From Xenophilus sp. Marseille-Q4582 (lineage in GTDB: Bacteria; Pseudomonadota; Gammaproteobacteria; Burkholderiales; Burkholderiaceae_C): 64,000 nt of DNA. The position numbers and the translations under genes are program-made. This document shows, piece after piece, positions 1 through 8,281 of this stretch. The DNA lies in assembly GCF_916700565.1 (NCBI RefSeq), contig NZ_CAKAKO010000004.1:372001-436000 (forward strand), in the 5' to 3' direction. Below the pieces are notes generated by a model, which was not told the DNA's origin, did no database searches, and saw only the letters and a program-made list of their open reading frames with translations. The number at the start of each line of letters is the position of its first letter. Position 1 is the stretch's first letter.

Positions 1-66
1 GGCGAATCGATGTGCGGGAATGGCTTCGTGCACAACAAAATTCCGTTTCTCCCTGAGCGCGCCATG

Positions 67-1035
67 TCAGCCCTTCCTGGTCCTCCTTTTCGCCACGGCC
101 ACCGGTGGGGCAGCGCTGCACGGTGCCGCCATGTGCGAGATCAGGAAATCGCGGAACACGCGCACGGGTTCGGGATGCGTGCGCTCGGGCCGCATCTGCA
201 CCTCGATGTCGCGCCCGCTGAAGGTGCGGTCGCGGATCGGCACGGCGCTGAGGCCTTCTTCGGCCAGCAGGCCGCGCACGGAAATCTCGCTGGCCAGCGT
301 GACCGCATCGCGCAGCCGCACGAAGCGCAGCAGCGCGCCCACGTAGTTGCTCGTGAACACGGTGTCCACCGACACACGCTGCTTGATGCAGGCGATATCG
401 AACAGCTGGCGCAGCGTGGTGTCGGTGCCCGGGAGCGCCATCGGGTGGCCCTGCAGTTGCGCCAGCGTGATCTGCTTGAGCGGGGCCAGCGGGTGGGTGC
501 TGCGCATCACGGCCATGCCGGGTGCCGGCTGGCGGTGCGCGACCTTCACGTCGGTGTAGCCCACGCGGCTGTAGCTGAACACCACGCCGATGTCACAGGC
601 CGCCTGGCGCACGCGCTGCGTGACCTCGGCCGGTGCGGCCACGCTGAGTTGAACCGAGACACCGCGGTGCTTGTCCAGAAACGCGTCGATCAGCGTGGGC
701 AGGAACTGCAGCGCGAAGCCTTCCGAACTGGCGATGCGCACCTGGCCACTGCCCAGGCCCTGCAGCGCCTGCATGCTGGCGACGATGCGTTCGGCGTCGG
801 CGCCGGACTTGCGCGCGTGCTCGGCCAGCAGTTCACCGGCCGGGCTCAGCGTCATGCCGCGCGGGCGGCGCTCGAACAGGGCCAGGCCCAGCGCCTCCTC
901 GAGCCCCGCGATCTGCCGGCTCACGGCCGAGCCGGACACGTTGACGCGCAGCGCGGCCTCGCTGATCGAGCCGCAGCGCACCACCTCGAGGAAGTAACGC
1001 AAGGCGGTGCTCTGCAGCCGGTGGGAAGGATCCAT
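67..1035 (-). CDS. LysR-family transcriptional regulator
   Basis: A DNA-binding regulator of 322 residues, the normal length for the LysR family. The N-terminal winged helix-turn-helix (about residues 8-65) carries the typical run GSISEAALRVNVSGSAVSRQ, and the rest resembles a periplasmic-binding-protein-like effector domain. I chose the ATG at 1035 (protein begins MDPSHRL) because it places the helix-turn-helix at the usual distance from the N-terminus; in-frame ATGs up to 1140 exist but add an unlikely extension. It is divergent from the M20 hydrolase starting at 1170, and the 134-bp gap between them is where a LysR protein would normally bind. Inference: it controls the M20-Lrp-Bug cluster. 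The effector is unknown. Confidence 0.9.
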   Translation of the reverse strand: MDPSHRLQSTALRYFLEVVRCGSISEAALRVNVSGSAVSRQIAGLEEALGLALFERRPRGMTLSPAGELLAEHARKSGADAERIVASMQALQGLGSGQVRIASSEGFALQFLPTLIDAFLDKHRGVSVQLSVAAPAEVTQRVRQAACDIGVVFSYSRVGYTDVKVAHRQPAPGMAVMRSTHPLAPLKQITLAQLQGHPMALPGTDTTLRQLFDIACIKQRVSVDTVFTSNYVGALLRFVRLRDAVTLASEISVRGLLAEEGLSAVPIRDRTFSGRDIEVQMRPERTHPEPVRVFRDFLISHMAAPCSAAPPVAVAKRRTRKG

Positions 1036-1169
1036 GGGGTTCGTCCTGGGAAGCGCGGCGATTTGCCATTTTGGCAAACGATGCATCTGAATATTCTGCT
1101 TCTCGCAAGCACCGGGGCTCCCTACCATGCGCCCGTCCACCCCCTTTCCCGCAGGCTGGAGAACCCTCG

Positions 1170-2597
1170 ATGAGCAGAGAACAGGCGCTGGCCGCTGCCG
1201 CGGCCCACTTCGACACAGGCCGCTTCCTCCACACGCTCTCGCGCCGCGTGGCGCTGCGCACTGAGAGCCAGACGCCTGAAGGCCGTCCCGTGCTGTGCGC
1301 CTACCTGGCCGAGGACATCACGCCTGAGTTGCAGGCGCTGGGTTTTTCCTGCCGCATCCTCGACAACCCGGTGGCCGGCGGCGGCCCCTTCCTGGTCGCC
1401 GAACGCATCGAGGCCGGGGCCGCATTCACCGTGCTGAGCTATGGCCATGCCGACGTGGTGCGTGGCCAGCAGGCCCAGTGGCGGGAAGGGCTGCACCCGT
1501 GGCAGCTGACGGTGGAGGGCGACCGCTGGTACGGCCGCGGCAGCGCCGACAACAAGGGCCAGCATACGATCAACCTGGCCGCACTGGCGCAGGTGCTGCG
1601 GGCACGCGGCGGCAGGCTGGGCTACAACCTCAAGCTGCTCATGGAGACCGGTGAGGAGATCGGCTCGCCCGGCCTGCATGCCTTCTGCACGTTGCACCGC
1701 GAGGCGCTGGCGGCCGACCTCTTCATCGCTTCGGACGGGCCGCGTGTGGCGGCGCCGCGGCCCACGCTCTTCCTGGGCTCGCGCGGCTTCTTCAACTTCC
1801 GCTTGAACGTGCACTTGCGTCCAGGCGGCCACCATTCGGGCAACTGGGGCGGCCTGCTGCGCAACGCGGGCACGCGCCTGGCGCACGCCATCGCCTGCCT
1901 GGTCGATGCGCAGGGCCGTGTGCGCGTGCCCGGCTTGCTCCCCGATGCGCTGCCGGACAACGTCCGCGCGGCGCTGGCGAGCATCGAGGTCGGCGGCGGG
2001 CCGACCGACCCACCGATCGACCCCGACTGGGGCGAGCCGGGCCTGACACCGACCGAGCGTGTCTACGGCTGGAACACGCTGGAGGTGCTGGCCTTCAAGA
2101 CCGGCAACCCCGAGGCGCCGGTGGGCGCCATTCCGGGCGAGGCCTTCGCGCTGTGCCAGATCCGCTTCGTGGTCGGCACCGACAGCGCGCGCTTCGTCGA
2201 CCACCTGCGCGCGCACCTGGACCAGCAGGGCTTCGATGATGTGGCCGTCGAGCCCGACGGCGAGGCCATGGCCGCCACGCGGCTGGACCCGGACGACCCT
2301 TGGGTGCACTGGGCGCTGGAGTCGCTGCGACGCAGCACCGGCAAGGCGCCCGCGCTGCTGCCCAACTTCGGCGGCTCGCTGCCCAATGACGTGTTCGCCG
2401 AGGGGCTGGGCCTGCCCACGCTGTGGGTGCCGCATTCCTACCCGGCCTGCAGCCAGCATGCGCCGAACGAGCACCTGCTGGGCAGCGTGGCCCGCGAGGG
2501 GCTGCAGACCATGGCCGGCCTGTGGTGGGACCTGGCCGAGCAGGGCCCGGCGCTGGCTGAGCAGCGGCGCGCGCGCCAGGAAGGTGTGGCCGTATGA
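1170..2597 (+). CDS. M20-family metallohydrolase (amidohydrolase/dipeptidase type)
   Basis: Zinc-dependent hydrolase of 475 residues, expected in the cytoplasm. The M20 signature is complete: SYGHADVV supplies the first metal-binding His-Asp, RGSADNKGQH the bridging Asp, METGEEIGSPG the catalytic Glu pair, and the C-terminal VPHSYP a late His ligand. A lid/dimerisation domain lies in between. The start (MSREQAL) follows a purine-rich stretch at about 1157-1164; an in-frame extension upstream to 1071 would run into the divergent LysR promoter region. Its stop overlaps the Lrp-type regulator start (ATGA), so the two are translationally coupled. Substrate not determinable; M20 enzymes of this size cleave amide bonds in peptides, carbamoyl or acyl amino acids. 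Confidence 0.9.
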   Translation: MSREQALAAAAAHFDTGRFLHTLSRRVALRTESQTPEGRPVLCAYLAEDITPELQALGFSCRILDNPVAGGGPFLVAERIEAGAAFTVLSYGHADVVRGQQAQWREGLHPWQLTVEGDRWYGRGSADNKGQHTINLAALAQVLRARGGRLGYNLKLLMETGEEIGSPGLHAFCTLHREALAADLFIASDGPRVAAPRPTLFLGSRGFFNFRLNVHLRPGGHHSGNWGGLLRNAGTRLAHAIACLVDAQGRVRVPGLLPDALPDNVRAALASIEVGGGPTDPPIDPDWGEPGLTPTERVYGWNTLEVLAFKTGNPEAPVGAIPGEAFALCQIRFVVGTDSARFVDHLRAHLDQQGFDDVAVEPDGEAMAATRLDPDDPWVHWALESLRRSTGKAPALLPNFGGSLPNDVFAEGLGLPTLWVPHSYPACSQHAPNEHLLGSVAREGLQTMAGLWWDLAEQGPALAEQRRARQEGVAV

Positions 2598-3103
2598 GCA
2601 CCAAACCCCGTCGACGCAGTGCCGCGGAAGCCGAACTGCCGCCGGCCGAGCTGGACCGCATCGACCGTGCCATCCTGCGCGCGCTGCAGCGCGATGCGTC
2701 CATCTCCAACGTGATGCTGGCGGCCAAGGTCAACCTCAGCGCGCCGGCCTGCCTGCGCCGCGTGGAGCGGCTCAAGGCCTCGGGGCTGATCAAGGGCATC
2801 GTCGCGCTGCTCAACCCCAAGCCGCTGAACGTGGGCATGCTGGTCATCATCGGCGTGGTGCTGGACCGCTCCACGCCCGAGTCCTTCACGGACTTCGAGA
2901 AGGCGGCGCAGAAGGTCTCCGGCTGCCTGGAATGCCATGTGGTCACCGGGGAGTTCGACTACATCATGATGCTGCGCACCCAGGACAACGACAGCTTCAA
3001 CCGCCTGCACGCCGAACAGCTGCTGTACCTGCCGGGCGTGCGCCAGGTGCGGACCTTCATGGTGCTCAAGCAGGTGCTGTCGACCACGCAGTTGCCGATC
3101 TGA
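2594..3103 (+). CDS. Lrp/AsnC-family transcriptional regulator
   Basis: 169 residues. An N-terminal helix-turn-helix (about residues 20-70, including LDRIDRAILRALQRD and the recognition segment SAPACLRRVERLKASGLI) is followed by a RAM/AsnC ligand-binding domain ending in the usual acidic-aromatic strands (ECHVVTGEFDYIMML). Such proteins respond to amino acids or related metabolites. It overlaps the M20 hydrolase by 4 bp and precedes a Bug-type receptor, which suggests local control of amino-acid or amide uptake and cleavage. The N-terminal 15 residues are basic and probably disordered. Confidence 0.92.
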   Translation: MSTKPRRRSAAEAELPPAELDRIDRAILRALQRDASISNVMLAAKVNLSAPACLRRVERLKASGLIKGIVALLNPKPLNVGMLVIIGVVLDRSTPESFTDFEKAAQKVSGCLECHVVTGEFDYIMMLRTQDNDSFNRLHAEQLLYLPGVRQVRTFMVLKQVLSTTQLPI

Positions 3104-3344
3104 CCACGCGGCCATAGCCCCGCTGGCCGCTGCCGGCTCCTGTGCTGCGGCGCCTGCGATTGCGGCCCATTCCCCCAGGGGCTGCGGCGCGCAGGCTTCA
3201 CCCGAAGCGCCCTCGAGGCGCCTCTGCCTTCATCCAACGACCTTGTTCCCGCCGGTTGATCGTGGCCGGCCGCGCAGGCCTGCGCCTGCGCATTTGCACG
3301 ATCCCCAGCCCCTTTTCCAACCCAAGCCCTCCAGGAGAGATCGC

Positions 3345-4319
3345 ATGAAGAAAGTGTTTGCAAACGTCGTACGGCTGCTGCTGGCCGCTGCGCTCGCGGG
3401 TCCCGCACTCGGCTGGGCCCAGAACTACCCGGCGCGGCCGGTGCAGCTGGTGATTCCCTTCCCTCCCGGCGGCGCCGTGGACGTGGTGGGCCGGCTGGTG
3501 GCCCGGCACCTGGGCGAGCGCCTGGGCCAGGCCGTGGTGGCGGACAACCGCGCCGGCGCCGGGACCGTGGTGGGTGCAGCCGTGGTCGCCAACGCCGCCC
3601 CCGACGGCTACACGCTGCTCATCAGTTCCGGCTCCACCTTCACCATCAACCCGGCGCTCAACCCCAAGCTGCCCTACGACGCCATCAAGAGCTTCGAGCC
3701 GCTGGGCATGACGGCGCGCGTGCCGCTGATCCTGCTGGCGCATCCTTCGGTGGCGGCCAACGACTTCGCGCAACTGCTCACGGCCGTGCGCGCCGCGCCC
3801 GACAAGTTCGTCTACGGCTCCTTCGGCAGCGGCACCACCGGTCACTTCGCGGGCGAAATGCTCTGGGAGCGCGCGGGCGTGAAGCTGACCCATGTGCCCT
3901 ACAAGGGCAGCGCCCCCGCGATGACCGACCTGATGGGCGGGCAGATCCCGCTGACGGTGGACACCGTGGCCGCTGCCTTGCCGCACCTGAAGGCGGGCAA
4001 GGTCAAGGCCATCGCCGTGCTGGGCGAACGCCGCGCGCCGCAGCTGCCGCAGGTGCCCACCATCGCCGAAGGCGGTTACCCCGGCTTCTCGGCCGATTCC
4101 TGGCTGGCGGTGGTGGCGCCGCGCGGGTTGCCGGCCGAGGTGCGGGCCCGGCTGCACCGCGAGATCGCGACCGTGGCGGCGGCACCCGAGGTGCATCAGG
4201 CGCTGGTCAACTCCGGCCTGCAGCCGGCCTACGAGTCGGGCGACGCGGTGGCGGCGCGCATCGAGGACGAACTGCCGCGCATGCGAGCGACGGTGCGGCG
4301 CGCAGGCATGGAGAACTGA
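3345..4319 (+). CDS. Bug-family (TctC-like) periplasmic solute receptor
   Basis: 324 residues with a clear Sec signal peptide (MKKVFANVVRLLLAAALAG, cleavage near GWA-Q). The mature protein opens with NYPARPVQLVIPFPPGG, the classic Bug/tripartite tricarboxylate receptor start, where the PFPPGG loop contributes to carboxylate binding. The start at 3345 has a strong Shine-Dalgarno (AGGAGA at about 3333). No TctA/TctB membrane subunits are nearby; orphan Bug receptors are common in Burkholderiales. Context with the M20 hydrolase suggests the ligand is a carboxylate or acyl-amino acid, but this is inference only. Confidence 0.92.
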   Translation: MKKVFANVVRLLLAAALAGPALGWAQNYPARPVQLVIPFPPGGAVDVVGRLVARHLGERLGQAVVADNRAGAGTVVGAAVVANAAPDGYTLLISSGSTFTINPALNPKLPYDAIKSFEPLGMTARVPLILLAHPSVAANDFAQLLTAVRAAPDKFVYGSFGSGTTGHFAGEMLWERAGVKLTHVPYKGSAPAMTDLMGGQIPLTVDTVAAALPHLKAGKVKAIAVLGERRAPQLPQVPTIAEGGYPGFSADSWLAVVAPRGLPAEVRARLHREIATVAAAPEVHQALVNSGLQPAYESGDAVAARIEDELPRMRATVRRAGMEN

Positions 4320-4378
4320 AGGCGGTTCATCGGGGCGCCTGCCCGGGCGGCGGGCCCGTTTCATGGCACGCTCGCCCC

Positions 4379-5362
4379 ATGCAAGCGCTTCTCGATGCCA
4401 TTCGAACCCTTCAACCCCCGGCGGACGCCCAACGCCTGTTCCATGGCCGCGGCGGCCTGCACCCCGGCTGCGAACACCTGTCGCTCGATGCCTACCCGCC
4501 GGTCTTCGTGCTCACCAGCTTCCAGCCCCTGTCCGATGACGCCCTCGCCACATTCGGCGCCGCCCTGCAGGCGCGCTGGGCGCAGGTGGCACCGGGCGAG
4601 GCCCTGAACTGGGTCTACCAGTGCCGCCATGACGGCCGCAGCGACACCCGCCTGATGGCCGGGGCGGTGCCCGAGCCACACGAGGTGAGCGAGGACGGCG
4701 CACGTTTGCGCGTGCATGTGCTCAGGGGGCAGAACCACGGGCTCTTCCTGGACATGGCCGAAGGCCGCCGCTGGGTGCGCGCGCATGTCGCCGCACGCGC
4801 GGCAGAGAGCCCCCACGCGGGGTCGGAACTGAAGGTGCTGAACCTCTTCGCCTACACCTGCGCCTTTTCGGTGGTGGCGCTGCAGGCCGGCGCCCGGGAG
4901 GTGGTGAACCTGGACATGAGCCCGGGCGCCCTCGCCATCGGCCAGCAGAACCACCGGCTCAATGGCGTGGACGAAGGCGCGCGCTTCCTGGCCCATGACC
5001 TGTTCAAGTCCTGGGGCAAGGTCACGCGCCTCGGGCCCTACGGGCTGGTGATCGTCGATCCGCCCAGCTACCAGAAGGGCAGCTTCGTGGCGACCAAGGA
5101 CTATGCGCGGCTGATCCGCCGCCTGCCCGAACTGCTGGTGCCCGGCGGCCATGCGCTGCTGTGCCTCAATGCGCCCGAGCTCGGCGCCGGCTTCCTGCAG
5201 GACCAGGTGCGCGGGCTGGCACCCGAGCTGCGCTTCGTGGAGCGCGTGCCGAATCCGGCCGTGTTCGCCGATGTGTCGCCCGAGCGGGCGCTCAAGGTGC
5301 TGGTGTACCGCAGCCCGACGCTGGAGGAAGCGGCCGCGGCGGCGAAAGGAGATGTGGCCTGA
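4379..5362 (+). CDS. Class I SAM-dependent methyltransferase, RlmI/PUA-less rRNA methylase type
   Basis: 327 residues. A Rossmann methyltransferase core begins near residue 155 with LNLFAYTCAFSVVALQAGA (motif I region), continues with NLDMSPGALAIGQQNH (motif II), and has the DPPSYQKGSF tetrapeptide region (DPPS, motif IV) typical of cytosine or guanine C5/N-methylases acting on RNA such as RlmI/RlmK. The N-terminal 130 residues are predicted substrate-recognition strands. Probable role: rRNA base methylation in the cytoplasm; the target base cannot be assigned. The gene stands alone, 60 bp after the Bug receptor, so it may be read from the same transcript. Confidence 0.85.
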   Translation: MQALLDAIRTLQPPADAQRLFHGRGGLHPGCEHLSLDAYPPVFVLTSFQPLSDDALATFGAALQARWAQVAPGEALNWVYQCRHDGRSDTRLMAGAVPEPHEVSEDGARLRVHVLRGQNHGLFLDMAEGRRWVRAHVAARAAESPHAGSELKVLNLFAYTCAFSVVALQAGAREVVNLDMSPGALAIGQQNHRLNGVDEGARFLAHDLFKSWGKVTRLGPYGLVIVDPPSYQKGSFVATKDYARLIRRLPELLVPGGHALLCLNAPELGAGFLQDQVRGLAPELRFVERVPNPAVFADVSPERALKVLVYRSPTLEEAAAAAKGDVA

Positions 5363-5455
5363 GCCGCCGGGTGCCATTCGGCAGCGCCCGCCGCGCCAGG
5401 GCGAGGCTCAGGGGGGAGCGGTGAGCCCGCGGCGCAGCGGCTGCCGCTGAATGCC

Positions 5456-5683
5456 TCAGTCGCGCGCGTCTGGCAGGCGCCGCTGCGCGCCACCCGTGTG
5501 CAGGGACTTGCGGCCCCAGGCCATAGCGCCGCGCTCCACCGCGTAGATCAGCGCCGCCACGGCGGCCATCACGGCCAGGCCGACGGCCCAGCCCTTGACG
5601 GCCCCGAGCAGCAGGCCGAGCGCGACGGCCCAGCTGTAGACGAACACGATGTCGTAGACGACATCCCACTTGAAGGCCCGCAT
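5456..5683 (-). CDS. Small two-helix membrane protein
   Basis: 75 residues. Two hydrophobic segments (about residues 10-30, FVYSWAVALGLLLGAVKGWAV, and 32-50, GLAVMAAVAALIYAVERG) are followed by a hydrophilic tail. A good Shine-Dalgarno (AAGGAG) lies just before the ATG at 5683, which supports a real gene despite the short length. It is convergent with the methyltransferase. I do not recognise a named family; it may be an inner-membrane protein of the DUF2061 or similar kind. Function unknown. Confidence 0.65.
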   Translation of the reverse strand: MRAFKWDVVYDIVFVYSWAVALGLLLGAVKGWAVGLAVMAAVAALIYAVERGAMAWGRKSLHTGGAQRRLPDARD

Positions 5684-5847
5684 GTCCGTTCTCCTTCAAG
5701 GCCCGCACGCTGGGCCTTGCGGTGCCTGGACCCCGGTGCCCGAACCGGGCAGCAGCGGCGCGCGTGCCGGTTCACTGTAGGGCAAGGCGGGGTGGCCGCC
5801 AAGAGGCGCGCGCCGACGCGCATCCGCCAGCGAGCGGACGGATCGGC

Positions 5848-7056
5848 TCAGGCGGTCGCGCACGGGCGCGCGAACCAGCGGCGCACCAGGTTCACGAACA
5901 GGCTCGCGCCCAGCGGCAGGATCTCGTCGTTGAAGTCGTAGCTGGGGTTGTGCACCACGCAGGGGCCGGCGCCGTGGCCGGGCAGGCGGTGGTCGCCGTC
6001 GCCATTGCCGATGAAGGCATAGCAGCCGGGCACCTGTTCCAGCATGAATGCGAAGTCTTCCGCCGCCATGATCGGGACCTGCGTGAGGATCTGCTCGGCC
6101 GGCAGCATCTGCGCCAGCACCTCGCGCACGAAAGCCGTCTCGGCCGTGTGGTTCACGGTCGAGGGGTAGTTGCGCTGGAAGTGGAAATCGCACTCGGCGC
6201 CGAAGACGGCGGCCGTGTGGGTGGCGATCTCGGCCATGCGGCGCTCGATGAGATCCAGCGTCTCGGCCGTGTACGCGCGCACGCTGCCCTGCACCACACA
6301 CTCATCGGGAATCACGTTGGGCACGCTACCCGCGTGGATCATGGTGACCGAGATGACGGCCGTTTCCAGCGGCTTCTTGTTGCGCGTGATGATGGTCTGG
6401 AAGGCCTGGATCATCTGCAGCGCGGCCGGGATCGGGTCCACGCCCAGTTGGGGCATGGCCGCGTGGCCGCCCTTGCCGCGGATCACGGCCTTGAACTCGT
6501 TGTTGGACGCCAGCACAGGCCCGGGCGAGGCCGCCACGCTGCCCACCGGAATGCCCGGCATGTTGTGCATGCCGAAGACGGCTTCGCAGGGGAACTTCTC
6601 GAACAGGCCCTCGCGCATCATCTCGCGCGCGCCGCCGCCGTGCTCTTCGGCGGGTTGGAAGATCAGGTGCACGGTGCCGTCGAAGTCGCGGTGCTTCGCC
6701 AGGTGCTGCGCCGCGCCCAGCAGCATCGTCGTGTGGCCGTCATGGCCGCAGGCGTGCATCTTGCCCGCATGCTTGCTGGCATGTGCGAAGGTGTTGTGCT
6801 CGGCCATCGGCAGCGCGTCCATGTCGGCGCGCAGGCCGATGGCGCGCGGGCTGCTGCCGCCCGTCCCGACGATGGTGCCGACCACGCCGGTCCTGCCCAG
6901 GCCGCGGTGGATCGGGATGCCCCAATCCGTCAGCAGCTTGGCCACCAGGTCGGAGGTGCGCGTTTCCTCGAAGGCCAGTTCAGGGTGGGCATGGATGTCG
7001 CGCCGCACCGATTGCAGGAAGGCGGCCTGGGCGCTGATGTCGTCGATGAGTTTCAT
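5848..7056 (-). CDS. M20D-family amidohydrolase (hippurate hydrolase/aminoacylase type)
   Basis: 402 residues, the normal length for M20D enzymes. All signature elements are present: ADMDALPM, the metal-binding MHACGHDGHTTML, the acidic pair QPAEEHGGG, and HNMPGIPVG. Enzymes of this group release the acyl moiety from N-acyl amino acids (hippurate, indole-acetyl or N-acetyl conjugates). The start MKLIDDIS at 7056 fits family N-termini; the frame stays open upstream but that portion overlaps the Bug receptor gene. It lies 19 bp downstream of the second Bug receptor and is probably co-transcribed with it, so uptake and hydrolysis of the same compound is a reasonable inference. Confidence 0.92.
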   Translation of the reverse strand: MKLIDDISAQAAFLQSVRRDIHAHPELAFEETRTSDLVAKLLTDWGIPIHRGLGRTGVVGTIVGTGGSSPRAIGLRADMDALPMAEHNTFAHASKHAGKMHACGHDGHTTMLLGAAQHLAKHRDFDGTVHLIFQPAEEHGGGAREMMREGLFEKFPCEAVFGMHNMPGIPVGSVAASPGPVLASNNEFKAVIRGKGGHAAMPQLGVDPIPAALQMIQAFQTIITRNKKPLETAVISVTMIHAGSVPNVIPDECVVQGSVRAYTAETLDLIERRMAEIATHTAAVFGAECDFHFQRNYPSTVNHTAETAFVREVLAQMLPAEQILTQVPIMAAEDFAFMLEQVPGCYAFIGNGDGDHRLPGHGAGPCVVHNPSYDFNDEILPLGASLFVNLVRRWFARPCATA

Positions 7057-7075
7057 GGGAAGTGCAGGAAGAGGT

Positions 7076-8068
7076 TCAGTCGGCCTTGACGCCGATGCGC
7101 TGGAGCAGGGGCGTCCACAGCGTGCGGTCGTCGGCGATGCCCTGCGCGAAGGCCGCCGGGCTGGCATGGTAGGGCAGCGAGCCGTGGCTTTCAAAAGCGG
7201 CGGCCAAAGCCGGGTCGGCCAGCGCGGCGCCGATCTCGCGGTTCAGGCGTTGGACCACGGCGTCGGGCACGCCCGGGCGCGCGACCACGCCCAGCCACAC
7301 CGCGCCTTCAAAACCCTTGTAGCCCTTGCTCTCGAAGGTGGGCTGGCCGGCGAAGGCCGCGCTCTTCACGGCCGGGCTCACGGCCAGCACCTTCAGCCGT
7401 CCATCCCTGACCATGGGCTCGATCAGCGAGGTGCCGGCCAGATAAATCTGCGTGTCGCCCGCGATGGTGGCAGTCAGCGCGTCGGGTCCGGTCTTGAAGG
7501 GCACGTGCGTGACGGCGATGCCGGCCTGCTGCTTGAACAGCTCGAACAGCACATGCGGCGGGCTGCCGTTGGAGGAGGAAGCGTAGTTGAGCTTGCCCGG
7601 CGCCTGCTTCGCCATCGTCACCAGGTCCTCGACCGTGTTCACGCCCAGCTTCGGATTCACGGCCAGCGCCATCGGAATGACCGAGATCGGACTCACGGCC
7701 TGCAGGTCCGTTTCCGGGTCGTAGGTGAGCTTGCTGAATACGTGCGGGTTCCACACCGCATGCGCGTTGGTGATGAGGGCCAGCGTGTGGCCATCGGCCG
7801 GCTGGCTCTTGAGCCACTGCATCGCCACCATGCCGCCCGCGCCGGGCTTGTTCTCGATCACCACCGGCTGCCCCAGCGCCACGCGCAGCTTGTCGGCCAG
7901 TGGGCGCGCGAAACTGTCGGGCAGGCTGCCGGCGCCGCCGTTGACGATCAGGGTGACGGTGCGGGTGGGGAAGGGGGCGGCGGCCTGCGTCGATGCCAGA
8001 GGGGTGGCCAGGGCCAGTGTGGCGAAAGGCAAGAAAGCGCGGCGGCGCAGCGTGTACGGGACGGTCAT
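7076..8068 (-). CDS. Bug-family (TctC-like) periplasmic solute receptor
   Basis: 330 residues. The signal peptide has a basic n-region with RRRAFLP, a twin-arginine-like motif, followed by a hydrophobic core ending near TQA-AAPF. The mature protein begins FPTRTVTLIVNGGAGSLPD; here the usual PFPPGG loop is replaced by NGGAGSLP, a divergent binding loop. It heads a two-gene operon with the M20D amidohydrolase. Upstream, at about 8105-8115, a minus-strand TAATAT could be a -10 element but no convincing -35 is visible. Ligand unknown. Confidence 0.9.
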   Translation of the reverse strand: MTVPYTLRRRAFLPFATLALATPLASTQAAAPFPTRTVTLIVNGGAGSLPDSFARPLADKLRVALGQPVVIENKPGAGGMVAMQWLKSQPADGHTLALITNAHAVWNPHVFSKLTYDPETDLQAVSPISVIPMALAVNPKLGVNTVEDLVTMAKQAPGKLNYASSSNGSPPHVLFELFKQQAGIAVTHVPFKTGPDALTATIAGDTQIYLAGTSLIEPMVRDGRLKVLAVSPAVKSAAFAGQPTFESKGYKGFEGAVWLGVVARPGVPDAVVQRLNREIGAALADPALAAAFESHGSLPYHASPAAFAQGIADDRTLWTPLLQRIGVKAD

Positions 8069-8281
8069 AGACTGAAGCTCTCGGACCGGGGTCGAGGTCG
8101 ATGGATGATATTAGTTCTCATCTTTTGGCAGCGGTCATGTCCATCCGGACTCGGTGAGGAGACAACAACCTGCCCGGGGGTCTTTCAGTGAGTCTGCTGC
8201 GACGTCGCCGTCCCGAGTAACTCGTGTCGGTCCTCGGGGAGTGCAGCGGCGAAGGCTTTCCCATCAAAGACGGAAGCGCCA

